This document shows positions 34,232 through 41,980 of a stretch of 64,000 bases of DNA, piece by piece. A program made the translations under genes and the position numbers. Position 1 is the stretch's first letter, and each line of letters begins with the position of its first letter. The DNA comes from Bryobacterales bacterium. Its GTDB lineage: Bacteria; Acidobacteriota; Terriglobia; Bryobacterales; Bryobacteraceae. The notes under the pieces are model-generated. The model ran no database searches. It saw only the letters and a list, made by a program, of their open reading frames with translations, and was not told the origin of the DNA. Location of the stretch: positions 1 through 64,000 of the forward strand of contig JADZAF010000020.1 of NCBI GenBank assembly GCA_020852755.1, given 5' to 3'.

Positions 34232-35065
34232 CTAATCCGCCGATCCACGCAAATCCCGGAAATTCGCAAGCCCGGCGCCCCTCTCCTCCAGTGCCCGGCG
34301 GACTTCCGGCGCCGTCAACGCCTCCAGTTCCCGCACCCGGCTTTCCTTCAGCCGCGTGCGCGCGCCGCGCAGTTCTCCGGTGCAGAAACCGGGATGACAC
34401 ATGAATTCGGTGGAGCCGGAGGGCAGGGCGCGAATGAAGGCGGCCAGTTCGGCGGTATGGAACCGCCCGGTGGCCACGAAACCGGCGAAGTGATCGGTGG
34501 TGCGGCAGCCGTGCTCCCGGAGCACCCGGCTGAAGCGTCCCTGCAGCAGCCCCAACCCCCGGGCGGCAGCCCGCACGCGCCAGGGCGGCAGAAAGTGCGA
34601 CGCCATGCCGGGCACGTCGAACGGGCGGCGAACCCACGGAATCCCGAACTCCGCGGAGATCCGGGCCACGGCGCCAAGCACGGGCGGCGCCAGGTGGGTG
34701 TGCTTGTGCGTGTCCAGGTGGCTGGCAGGCACCCCGGCATCCAGGATCTTCCGCACCTGGGCGGCCAGCTCCGCGTAGACGTCCAGGCGTCCCCAGGCGA
34801 GGGCCTCCAGCAGATCGGGCACCCCGGCCGGCAAGTCCTGAGAGGCCTTGCTGAGGGAGCCGCCCCCGACCAGCACCAGGTGGCAGCCCACGTCCAGAGA
34901 AGGATTGCGCCGCCACAAGGCCACGGCGTGGTCGAAGGCCGCCCCGTTTGCCATCAGGGTGGCGGCGGTGACGATGCCGCGCTGGTGCGCTTCGACGATA
35001 CCCTCGTTGACGTCGCGGGTGAAACCGAAGTCGTCGGCGTTGACGATGAGCTGTGCACGGAGCAT
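34232..35065 (-). CDS. YdjC/ChbG-HpnK family carbohydrate deacetylase
   Basis: 277 aa. YdjC-fold signature: metal-binding Asp in LIVNADDFGFTRDVNEGI, His in VGCHLVLVGG, and the His cluster SHLDTHKHTHLAPPV, followed by GIPWVRRPFD. Members remove acetyl groups from chito-oligosaccharides (ChbG) or act in hopanoid-sugar synthesis (HpnK). The start ATG overlaps the mlaD stop (TGATG), so it is translated with the lipid-transport genes. That context suggests an envelope glycolipid as substrate, but this is inference. No signal peptide is seen, so the enzyme is probably cytoplasmic. Confidence 0.87.
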   Translation of the reverse strand: MLRAQLIVNADDFGFTRDVNEGIVEAHQRGIVTAATLMANGAAFDHAVALWRRNPSLDVGCHLVLVGGGSLSKASQDLPAGVPDLLEALAWGRLDVYAELAAQVRKILDAGVPASHLDTHKHTHLAPPVLGAVARISAEFGIPWVRRPFDVPGMASHFLPPWRVRAAARGLGLLQGRFSRVLREHGCRTTDHFAGFVATGRFHTAELAAFIRALPSGSTEFMCHPGFCTGELRGARTRLKESRVRELEALTAPEVRRALEERGAGLANFRDLRGSAD

Positions 35066-36138
35066 CAGAACAGGGACAGCTTGATGCGCAGGTACTTTCT
35101 GGGATCGGCCCGCACGTCCCGCACCAGCTGGTTCAGCTCCCGCGTGGCGCCGTTGAGCGATTCATAGAGCTGCGGGTTGATCGCCAGCTGTCCGAGGGTC
35201 CCCCTTCCGCTGTTGACGCCTTCCAACAGGTTGTTGAGCTGGGCGATGGCATCGTTCAGGCGGTTGTAGAACTGCTCGTCCTTGAGAAGCTTGCCCGCAG
35301 TGCCGCGGCCGGCGTTCAGGTCCTCCATCACGCGGTTGAGCTGCGCCACCGCCTTGCGGGCATCGTCGTATAAGGCCGGGTCCTTGAGGAACTTTCCGGC
35401 GCTGCCTTCACCCCGCTGGATTCCGGCCAGCACCTCGTCCAGGCGGCGTACGGGCGCGCGGATCTCCTCGTAGAGCTTGTCGTCGTAAATCAGGCGCCCG
35501 ATGGTGCCTTGTCCGGAGGTTACCGCCGCGACGGCCTTCTGGGCCTCGGCGATGGTGGCGTTCAGGCGGCGGTAGAGTTCCTCATCCCGAAAGAACTTGC
35601 CGACGTTGCCGCGTCCGGCCTCGACGTCCGCCAGGATCGCGTCGATTCGCGCGATGCTCACCTTCAACTGCTCGAGCAGGCTGCTGCTTTGCGAAACCAG
35701 CTCGGGGATATCCTGCGCCTCCAGGCTGCGGATCTCGCCGCCTTCCCTGATGTGCTGGGCACTCTTGCCCTTGGTGATGTTGATGAACTTGTCGCCTAGC
35801 AGGTTGGAAGCCGTCACGCTGGCCACCGAGTCGATGGGAATCTCGCGCAGGTACTCGGAACGGACCTCCATGGGGATCTCGACCACGCGGCGCGGGTCCT
35901 TCGAACCGGTCAGGCGCGGCTGCTTGATATTGCCGATCGGAATCCCGTTCAGCCGGACGGGGGCGCCGCTGGCCATGCCGGCCGAGTCGCTCATGAAAGT
36001 GCGTACGGTCGCCGTGGACGTGAAGACGGTGCCGGAACCGGTGAGCAGGAAGATGAGCACGGTGAGGATGATCATGGCCACCGCGGCCACGATCCCCACC
36101 CTCAATTGAGCCCACGAGACTTTTTTTTCCGAAGGCAT
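35065..36138 (-). CDS. mlaD: MlaD/MCE-domain lipid transport protein with five 34-aa repeats
   Basis: 357 aa. One N-terminal membrane helix (~13-35) anchors a single MCE domain (~38-120, with MASGAPVRLNGIPIGNI and ASNLLGDKFINIT). After a helical stretch (~135-172) come five tandem 34-residue repeats at 175-208, 209-242, 243-276, 277-310 and 311-344, each beginning GxGT/N/SxG and containing D/NxxL/FY. MlaD forms a hexameric ring that binds phospholipid between the inner and outer membranes; the C-terminal repeats would form a rod or tube extending into the periplasm. Gene order mlaE-mlaF-mlaD with gaps of 1 and 3 bases shows one operon. MlaA, MlaB and MlaC are not in the window. Confidence 0.92.
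   Translation of the reverse strand: MPSEKKVSWAQLRVGIVAAVAMIILTVLIFLLTGSGTVFTSTATVRTFMSDSAGMASGAPVRLNGIPIGNIKQPRLTGSKDPRRVVEIPMEVRSEYLREIPIDSVASVTASNLLGDKFINITKGKSAQHIREGGEIRSLEAQDIPELVSQSSSLLEQLKVSIARIDAILADVEAGRGNVGKFFRDEELYRRLNATIAEAQKAVAAVTSGQGTIGRLIYDDKLYEEIRAPVRRLDEVLAGIQRGEGSAGKFLKDPALYDDARKAVAQLNRVMEDLNAGRGTAGKLLKDEQFYNRLNDAIAQLNNLLEGVNSGRGTLGQLAINPQLYESLNGATRELNQLVRDVRADPRKYLRIKLSLF
35103..35616 (-). repeat. Five tandem 102-bp repeats in mlaD
   Basis: The 3' part of mlaD encodes five head-to-tail units of exactly 34 codons with no spacer. The DNA copies have diverged (the protein pattern GxGTxGxLxxDxxLY is what is kept), so this is an old, structurally selected array, not a recent slippage product. 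Confidence 0.85.
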
Positions 36139-36141
36139 AGT

Positions 36142-36966
36142 TTACGCTCTGCGCGCCACGAATCTCGAAATGTACGGGTCCGTCGAGGCCTCCAGTTCCT
36201 TCTGGCTCCCTCGAAAAACCAGGCTTCCCTCCTTCAGCACCATGAAACGGGTGCGAGTGCCCGGCCCCGTCCCGTTGGGGGACGGCCGGAGCCCGCCCGT
36301 GGCGGGGTCGAAACGGAAATCCGCAACCAGCCTGCCATCCTGGTAGCGATGGGTCACCATCAGAGAAGTGACGTTGCTCACATCGCGTTGTTTGATGATA
36401 ACAGCCACGATGGTGTTGGCTGTGATGGGGTCCAGCCCGGCGGTGGGCGAGTCGTACAGCACCAGCGGCGGCCGGGTGGCGATGGCCCGGGCGATACCCA
36501 CCCGGCGCCGCATGCCGCCGGAGAGTTCGCTGGGGAATTTCTCCAGGGTGTGTTCGAGTTCGACGAAGCGCAGCACTTCTTCCACCCGGCGCCGGGCCTC
36601 GTCGGGCGTGGAGTGGATGGACTTCTGGTTGAGCAGCGGGTAGGCCACATTCTCCTCGATGGTGAGGGAATCGAACAGCGCCCCTTCCTGGAAGAGCATG
36701 CCGATCCGGCTGCGAACGTCGAACAGTTCCTCCTCGCGCATGTCCGTGATGTCCTGCCCGAAAACGCGCACACGGCCCGAATCGGGCTTCAGCAGGCCCA
36801 GGGCGGTCTTCAGCAGTACCGTCTTTCCGCTGCCCGCCGTGCCGAAAATCACGCAGCTCTCCCCTTCGTTCACCGTGAAAGACACGTGGTCCAGGACCGG
36901 AGGCCCCTCGAAGGACAGGCTGACGTCCTCGAACTCGAGAACCGGGCTGCGAGTCTCCTCCGCCAT
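36142..36966 (-). CDS. mlaF: MlaF-like ABC transporter ATPase
   Basis: 274 aa. Walker A GTAGSGKT (42-49), signature LSGGM (148-152), Walker B ending in Asp172 (LVLYDSPTAGLDP) and H-loop His206 (VTHRYQDG). The residue after the Walker B Asp, normally the catalytic Glu, is Ser173, confirmed in the DNA (gac tcg). A segment of about 30 residues after the H loop (FDPATGGLRPSPNGTGP) is longer than in E. coli MlaF. It should power lipid transport with MlaE and MlaD; whether hydrolysis is slowed by the Glu-to-Ser change is open. The start lies 1 base after the mlaE stop. Confidence 0.92.
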   Translation of the reverse strand: MAEETRSPVLEFEDVSLSFEGPPVLDHVSFTVNEGESCVIFGTAGSGKTVLLKTALGLLKPDSGRVRVFGQDITDMREEELFDVRSRIGMLFQEGALFDSLTIEENVAYPLLNQKSIHSTPDEARRRVEEVLRFVELEHTLEKFPSELSGGMRRRVGIARAIATRPPLVLYDSPTAGLDPITANTIVAVIIKQRDVSNVTSLMVTHRYQDGRLVADFRFDPATGGLRPSPNGTGPGTRTRFMVLKEGSLVFRGSQKELEASTDPYISRFVARRA

Positions 36967-36967
36967 A

Positions 36968-37768
36968 TCATGGAGTCGCCAGCTTGGTGAAGATCTTCGT
37001 GAGAAAGAAGGTCAGGAAGAAGATCATCACGGAAGCCACCACAACCGCCTGCGTCGTGGAGCGGCCCACACCCTGCGTGCCTCCGGTGGTCCTCAGCCCG
37101 TAGTAACAGCCCACCAGCGAAACCGCGAAGGCGAAGACGAAGGGCTTCAGCAGGCCCTGGGCGACGTCATTCCACTCGAGCGCGCGCCAGGCCGAACTCC
37201 AGTACTCGGTGGGCGTCAGGTTGAGCAGGTAATAGGCGATGATAAACCCGCCGAAAATGCCCACGAAATCCGCAATAATCGTGAGCAGCGGCAGCACCGT
37301 GCAGGTGGCGATCATGCGCGGCGTCACCAGCTTCTGGATGGGATCGGTGCCCAGCGCCCGCATGGCGTCGATCTGCTCGGTCACCTTCATGGAACCGAGT
37401 TCGCTGGCCATGCCGGAGGAGTTGCGTCCCGCCACCATGAGCGCGGTCAGCACGGGGCCCAGCTCGCGCACCACGGCGATGCTGACCACCATGCCGGTCC
37501 TCCCTACCTGCCCGTACTGCGACAGCGCGCGGGCCATCTGCAGGGCCATTACCGCACCCGTGAAAAAACCGGTCAATATGACGATGGGCAAACTGCCGAC
37601 GCCGATAATATCCATCTGAATGAAAATATCGTCGGCGTAATGGGGCCGCCGGAAAACGTTCTTCAACGCGGCGCCAAACAGCAGGTAGAATTGCTGAACT
37701 TCAAGAACAGGCCGCTTCAGGAAATCGAGCAAGGCGTATCCACCCTGTGCTTCGATGCTACCATACAC
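36968..37768 (-). CDS. mlaE: MlaE-like lipid ABC permease
   Basis: 266 aa from GTG 37768; a TTG eleven codons in is an alternative, and neither has a strong ribosome binding site. The MlaE fold is clear: GFFTGAVMALQMARALSQYG near residue 65, RELGPVLTALMVAGRNSSGM with the ELG motif, TEQIDAMRALGTDPIQ as the coupling helix, and about five membrane segments. It extracts or inserts phospholipids in the inner membrane together with MlaF and MlaD. It is the first gene of the mla-ydjC operon and is divergent from the P1 peptidase gene across 41 bases. Confidence 0.93.
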   Translation of the reverse strand: MYGSIEAQGGYALLDFLKRPVLEVQQFYLLFGAALKNVFRRPHYADDIFIQMDIIGVGSLPIVILTGFFTGAVMALQMARALSQYGQVGRTGMVVSIAVVRELGPVLTALMVAGRNSSGMASELGSMKVTEQIDAMRALGTDPIQKLVTPRMIATCTVLPLLTIIADFVGIFGGFIIAYYLLNLTPTEYWSSAWRALEWNDVAQGLLKPFVFAFAVSLVGCYYGLRTTGGTQGVGRSTTQAVVVASVMIFFLTFFLTKIFTKLATP

Positions 37769-37809
37769 AAGAACCGCTATCGGGCCGGCCAGCCGGTTCG
37801 GATCTGAAA

Positions 37810-38778
37810 ATGCCGATGAAAGGGCTCACCGATATCGACGGCATCCGCGTGGGCCACGCCTCGGACTACGACGCGCTCACCGGGTGCACGGTGGTGTTGT
37901 GCGAGCGGGGGGCGGTGGGCGGCGTGGACATTCGCGGCTCGGCCACCGGAAGCGAGGAGATGGATACGCTCTCCCCCGGGCACGTGACCCCGGAGGTGCA
38001 CGCCGTGGTGCTGGCGGGAGGCAGCGCCTTCGGACTGGAAGCGGCTTCCGGCGTCAGGCGCTTTCTGGAAAAGCGCGGAGTGGGCTTTCGCACGGCGGCG
38101 GGGCTGGTGCCCATCGTGCCTTGCGCCATCCTGTACGACCTGGGAATCGGCAAGGCGCACGTGCGCCCGACCCGCGAAATGGGCGAAGCGGCCGCGGCTG
38201 CGGCCGGCAGCGGGCCGGTGGCGGAAGGAGCCGTGGGGGCGGGAACGGGCGCCACGGTCGGCAAGATTCTGGGGATCCGCCAGGCGATGAAGTCGGGGCT
38301 CGGATCCGCCACCGTGGAGTTGGAAGAGCGTTACGCCGGCGTTCGCGCGGCCGCCCTGGTGGTGGTGAACGCGGCCGGAGACGTCCGCGAACCGGGCAGC
38401 GGCAGGATTCTCGCGGGGGCCCGGCGCGCGCCGGACAGCCCCGACTTCGCCGACGCCGAACGCCAGGCCAAGCGCGGCCAGCGCCTGGGCTTCAGCCGCG
38501 AGAATACGACCCTGGCAGTGGTGGCCACCAACGCGCGGCTGAACAAGGTGCAGGCCGGCAAGCTGGCGCAGATGGCCCACCTTGGCCTGGCCCGCACCAT
38601 CTACCCGGTCAACACCATGAGCGACGGCGACCTGGTCATCGCGCTGTCACTGGGAGATGCGCAGGCCGACTTGACCGCCCTGGGCGTGGCTGCCGCGGAA
38701 GCCGTGGCGCAGGCCGTGCTGCGCGCGGTCCGCATGGCTCCCAGCATGGGAGGACTCCCCGGGTTGCGGGGCGCCTGA
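37810..38778 (+). CDS. P1-family peptidase (DmpA/NylC-type Ntn hydrolase)
   Basis: 322 aa from ATG 37810. Family motifs: GLTDIDGIRVGHASD at the start, GCTVVLCERGAVGGVDIRG, the glycine-rich GAGTGATVGKILG, and ENTTLAVVATNARL. P1 enzymes cleave themselves before a Ser or Thr that becomes the N-terminal nucleophile; by comparison with NylC the likely site is between Asn232 and Thr233. Known activities include release of N-terminal D- or L-residues, beta-peptides and nylon oligomers, so the natural substrate cannot be set. It ends 7 bases from the convergent RidA gene. No signal peptide. Confidence 0.9.
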   Translation: MPMKGLTDIDGIRVGHASDYDALTGCTVVLCERGAVGGVDIRGSATGSEEMDTLSPGHVTPEVHAVVLAGGSAFGLEAASGVRRFLEKRGVGFRTAAGLVPIVPCAILYDLGIGKAHVRPTREMGEAAAAAAGSGPVAEGAVGAGTGATVGKILGIRQAMKSGLGSATVELEERYAGVRAAALVVVNAAGDVREPGSGRILAGARRAPDSPDFADAERQAKRGQRLGFSRENTTLAVVATNARLNKVQAGKLAQMAHLGLARTIYPVNTMSDGDLVIALSLGDAQADLTALGVAAAEAVAQAVLRAVRMAPSMGGLPGLRGA

Positions 38779-38785
38779 CCGCCGC

Positions 38786-39172
38786 CTACGCCTTGGGCCG
38801 GTACGCCACGCAGTCGATTTCCACCTTCATGCCCGGCGCCACGAACTTCGCCTCCACGGTGGTGCGGGCCGGCTTTTGCTGGCCGAAGAACTCGGCATAG
38901 ACCTCGTTCATGGCCCCGAATTCGTTCCCGTCCGAGAGGAACACCGAGCACTTGATGACATCCGCCATGCCGGCCCCGCAGCCTTCCAGGATCCGCTGAA
39001 TATTGGACAGTACCAGCCGCGTCTGCTGCCTGATGTCGCCCAGCACCATCTGATCGGTGGCCGGGTCGATGGGACCCTGGCCGGCAACGTAGATGAAGTC
39101 GCCGGCCCGAACCGCGGGAGAATAAGGGCCGCGGGGAATCGGAACTCCGGGTGGGTTGATTCGTTCGATCAT
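38786..39172 (-). CDS. ridA: RidA family reactive enamine/imine deaminase
   Basis: 128 aa, full length for the family. GPYSPAVRAGDFIYVAGQGPID at the N-terminus, QTRLVLSNIQRILEGCGAGM in the middle, and a C-terminal ARTTVEAKFVAPGMKVEIDCVA with the conserved Arg that binds the imino-acid carboxylate, all typical of RidA. It hydrolyses reactive 2-aminoacrylate and related intermediates. The gene lies 17 bases after trxB, so the two may share a transcript. A YjgF-fold protein of a different type occurs in the lpx operon. Confidence 0.92.
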   Translation of the reverse strand: MIERINPPGVPIPRGPYSPAVRAGDFIYVAGQGPIDPATDQMVLGDIRQQTRLVLSNIQRILEGCGAGMADVIKCSVFLSDGNEFGAMNEVYAEFFGQQKPARTTVEAKFVAPGMKVEIDCVAYRPKA

Positions 39173-39189
39173 GAGCAGTTTCCTCTCTG

Positions 39190-40113
39190 TTAATGTCCTT
39201 CCGCTTCCAGGAACCGTTCCGCCTCGATGGCGGCCATACATCCGGCGCCCGCCGCGGTGATGGCCTGCCGGTAGACGCGGTCCTGCACGTCGCCGGCATG
39301 AAAGACGCCGGTGACGCTGGTGCGGGCGCCGCCCTTGGAGATGATGTAGCCGTCGGCATCCAGTTCGATCTGTCCCCGGAAAACGGAGGTGTTGGGGATG
39401 TGCCCGATGGCCACGAAGAAGCCGTCCACGGCCTGATCCCAGACCTGGCCGGTCACCGCGTTTCGCAGCCGGACCCCGGTGACCAGGTTCATGCTGACGT
39501 CGTAGATCTCCTCCACCACGGTGCTGGTGAGAAACCTGATGCGGGGGTTGCGGCGGGCGCGCTCCAGCATGATCTTGGAGGCGCGGAATCCTTCCCGGCG
39601 ATGCACCAGGAAAACTTCCTCGCCGAACCGGGTGAGGAAGTTGGCCTCTTCCATGGCCGAGTCTCCGCCGCCAACCACCATGATCTTCTTGCCGCGGTAG
39701 AAGAAACCGTCGCAGGTGGCGCAGGAGCTGACCCCGTGGCCGATCAGCTTCTGCTCCGATTCCAGACCCAGCCAGCGGGCCGAGGCGCCTGAGGCGATGA
39801 TGAGGGTGCGGGCTTCCTCCCACTGGCCCTCGATATTCAGGCGGAACGGGCGCCGGGAGAGGTCGGCCTCGGTGACGGCGCCTTCCACATATTCGGCCCC
39901 GAAGTTCCCGGCCTGCTTCTTGATATTCTCCACCAGGTCGGGGCCGTTGATTCCTTCCGGGAATCCAGGGAAGTTCTCGACCAGGGTGGTGAGCGAGAGC
40001 TGGCCCCCGGCCTCGTAGCCCTTCACGACCAGGGGTTGGAGGTTGGCCCGGGCGGTGTAGAGGGCGGCCGTATTTCCCGCACATCCCGAACCGACGATCA
40101 CGACGTTGCGCAT
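39190..40113 (-). CDS. trxB: Thioredoxin reductase
   Basis: 307 aa. FAD-binding motif VVIVGSGCAGNTAALY (a slightly unusual GCAGN version of GxGPAG), the redox pair Cys131-x-x-Cys134 in SSCATCDGFFY, the NADPH-binding motif VVGGGDSAMEEA, and the C-terminal FAD motif GVFHAGDVQD. It reduces thioredoxin with NADPH in the cytoplasm. ridA follows 17 bases later. A TACATT some 40 bases upstream on the minus strand is a possible -10. Nothing suggests a fused thioredoxin domain. Confidence 0.94.
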   Translation of the reverse strand: MRNVVIVGSGCAGNTAALYTARANLQPLVVKGYEAGGQLSLTTLVENFPGFPEGINGPDLVENIKKQAGNFGAEYVEGAVTEADLSRRPFRLNIEGQWEEARTLIIASGASARWLGLESEQKLIGHGVSSCATCDGFFYRGKKIMVVGGGDSAMEEANFLTRFGEEVFLVHRREGFRASKIMLERARRNPRIRFLTSTVVEEIYDVSMNLVTGVRLRNAVTGQVWDQAVDGFFVAIGHIPNTSVFRGQIELDADGYIISKGGARTSVTGVFHAGDVQDRVYRQAITAAGAGCMAAIEAERFLEAEGH

Positions 40114-40341
40114 GAATCAGCCTCGACAGGAGTCATCAGACTTTTCAATGTAACATCGGGCGGCGCGTAATTGGACATAACGCGCCGGGTCTCCCCTGAT
40201 CCGCGCATCGGTATGGGGAAGGCCGATCCGCACTGCACGGAGGCCGGCAGAACCGGGTCGTGCGGTCGGCGTACGGACGGACTTGGGGGTTCCGGCCGCG
40301 GAGCGGGATCCGGAAAGGCGTCAAGCCAGGCATCTTCGTGT

Positions 40342-40347
40342 TAAAAT
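40342..40347 (+). promoter_or_regulatory. -10-like TAAAAT before the MerR-TPR gene
   Basis: TAAAAT with 5 bases to GTG 40353; no Shine-Dalgarno, so a leaderless start is likely and decides the start codon. Confidence 0.45.
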
Positions 40348-40352
40348 TCAGC

Positions 40353-41276
40353 GTGTCCGGCAAGGTGACCAAGGAGATTCACACGGTTGAGGATGTCTGC
40401 CGGATGCTGCGGATCTCCCGCCAGCAGCTGCGCAGCTGGCAGCGCCTCGGCTACTTGCCCCAAAGCGATCAGTTCACCTTCTCCGACCTGATCGCGATTC
40501 GCACCCTTGAGAACCTGAAGAAGAACCGGGTGTCGGCGCGGAACATCGCCCGGGTTATCGAGAGCCTGCGGCGGCGCCTGGCGGGTGTGGAGCGGCCGCT
40601 TTCCGAGTTGCGGATCGTTTGCGACGGCAAGACCATTTCAGTCCAGGTTGCCGGCCGGAAGATGGAGGCGATCAGCGGCCAGTTCCTTTTCGATTTTGAG
40701 ACGGCGGGGCTGGATAACGTGAAGTCGCTGGCCTCAAAGCCGGCCAGAGAGGGCCGCGCCGGCCAAACCACCCTGCGGGCGCAGGCTGAGCACTGGTTCC
40801 AGAGGGGCTTGTCGCTGGAGGAGACCGGCGCACCGATTGCAGAAGCCGTCGAAGCCTACCGGAAAGCCCTCGAACTGAACCCGTCAGCCGCCGGAGCCCT
40901 GGTGAACCTGGGCACGATTTACTACCACCAGCACAAGTTCAAAGAGGCCGAGGAACACTACCTGAGGGCGGTCAAGGCCGATCCCAGATACGCCCTGGCG
41001 CACTTCAATCTCGCCAACCTCTGGGACGAACAGGGCGACCCGGTTCGAGCCCGGCAGCACTATGAGAACGCCATCCGCCTGGACCCGGGGTACGCCGACG
41101 CGCACTACAACCTGGCGCTGCTGCACGAGAAGACCGGAGATTTTCTGAAGGCGACCTACCACTGGCGCACGTATTTGAAACTGGACTCCTCCAGTTCCTG
41201 GGCCGACATCGCCAGGCGGCAGTTGGACAAACTGCGCCAGATCACCATCGTGCGCGGCGCAGGCGAGAGCAGTTGA
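40353..41276 (+). CDS. MerR-type DNA-binding protein fused to TPR repeats
   Basis: 307 aa from GTG 40353. The N-terminal ~75 residues are a MerR-like winged helix: HTVEDVCRMLRISRQQLRSWQRLG, then LPQSDQFTFSDLIAIRTLENLKKNRVSARNI. A linker domain (~75-150) precedes at least three tetratricopeptide repeats (~160-280: AEAVEAYRKALELNPSAAGA, KEAEEHYLRAVKADPRYALA, ARQHYENAIRLDPGYADA). MerR proteins usually carry a ligand-binding or dimer coil at this place; a TPR array suggests control by a protein partner. It is followed on the same strand by the DUF2760/Hsp70 genes and may regulate them, but this is only inferred from position. An inverted repeat lies downstream. Confidence 0.82.
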   Translation: MSGKVTKEIHTVEDVCRMLRISRQQLRSWQRLGYLPQSDQFTFSDLIAIRTLENLKKNRVSARNIARVIESLRRRLAGVERPLSELRIVCDGKTISVQVAGRKMEAISGQFLFDFETAGLDNVKSLASKPAREGRAGQTTLRAQAEHWFQRGLSLEETGAPIAEAVEAYRKALELNPSAAGALVNLGTIYYHQHKFKEAEEHYLRAVKADPRYALAHFNLANLWDEQGDPVRARQHYENAIRLDPGYADAHYNLALLHEKTGDFLKATYHWRTYLKLDSSSSWADIARRQLDKLRQITIVRGAGESS

Positions 41277-41328
41277 GGAGAGTGCTGTGCCCGGAGCCTG
41301 AGGGGCCGCACCTTCTCAACCCGCCCTG

Positions 41329-41344
41329 TCCCGGCTCGCCGGGA
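41329..41344 (+). terminator. Possible hairpin after the MerR-TPR gene
   Basis: TCCCGGC (41329-41335) / GCCGGGA (41338-41344), a tight dyad 53 bases after the stop, without a T run. Confidence 0.3.
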
Positions 41345-41419
41345 CGCGACCTCGCCGGCCGGGAAGAGAGCAAGTCCGGCAGTACAGGGCAGCAGGTGAC
41401 TGCAGGCGCGCCCGCGCCG

Positions 41420-41425
41420 TATCCT
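41420..41425 (+). promoter_or_regulatory. -10-like TATCCT before the DUF2760 gene
   Basis: TATCCT with 26 bases to TTG 41452; a purine-rich GAGAGAGG lies between, so this operon seems to be translated with a Shine-Dalgarno. Confidence 0.4.
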
Positions 41426-41451
41426 GGAAGTCTGGAGAGAGGTTCACTTTC

Positions 41452-41973
41452 TTGAAACGCATCCTGCTGGCTTTCCGCGGCTTTTTCGGAATCCTGTTTT
41501 CCGGAAAGCTGTCCGACGAGACCGCCGCGGCGCTGGGGCTCTCCCGCAAGGCAGACGCCCCGCCTCCCGCGCCGCCTCCCCCGCCTGCCGCCTCGGCATC
41601 CGACGGCGCTCTGCAACTGCTGGCCATCCTGCAGCGCGATTCCCGCCTGCTGGATTTCCTCATGGAAGACATTTCGGGCTACGCGGACGACCAGGTCGGA
41701 GCGGCTGTCCGGGAACTCCACGGCCAGTGCCGCGAGGCGCTGCGGCAGTACCTGAAGCTGGCGCCGGTGATCGACGGCGTGGAAGGCACATTCGCCCGAA
41801 TCCCCGCGTCGGATCCCTCCGCCGTCAAGCTGATCGGCAACGTTCCCGCCCAGCCGCCGGCGGGCGGCATCCTGCGCCACAAGGGCTGGAGAGCCGCGTC
41901 GGTGCAGCTGCCGCCGTTGAATCTTCGTCAGGATCTGACCGTGATCGCTCCGGCGGAAATCGAAATCGAGTGA
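41452..41973 (+). CDS. DUF2760 protein, first gene of the twin-Hsp70 locus
   Basis: 173 aa from TTG 41452, with GAGAGAGG about 9 bases upstream; no in-frame ATG gives a full N-terminus. An amphipathic or weakly hydrophobic N-terminal stretch (MKRILLAFRGFFGILF) may touch the membrane, then a proline-rich linker (~38-50) and a DUF2760-type domain (~52-173): LQLLAILQRDSRLLDFLMED, YADDQVGAAVRELH, GVEGTFARIPASDPSAVKLIG and a final HKGWRAASVQLP. DUF2760 is of unknown function; in my knowledge it tends to occur directly before Hsp70-like genes, as here (7-base gap to the first Hsp70). It could be a co-chaperone or client adaptor. Confidence 0.75.
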   Translation: MKRILLAFRGFFGILFSGKLSDETAAALGLSRKADAPPPAPPPPPAASASDGALQLLAILQRDSRLLDFLMEDISGYADDQVGAAVRELHGQCREALRQYLKLAPVIDGVEGTFARIPASDPSAVKLIGNVPAQPPAGGILRHKGWRAASVQLPPLNLRQDLTVIAPAEIEIE

Positions 41974-41980
41974 GGCGGCG

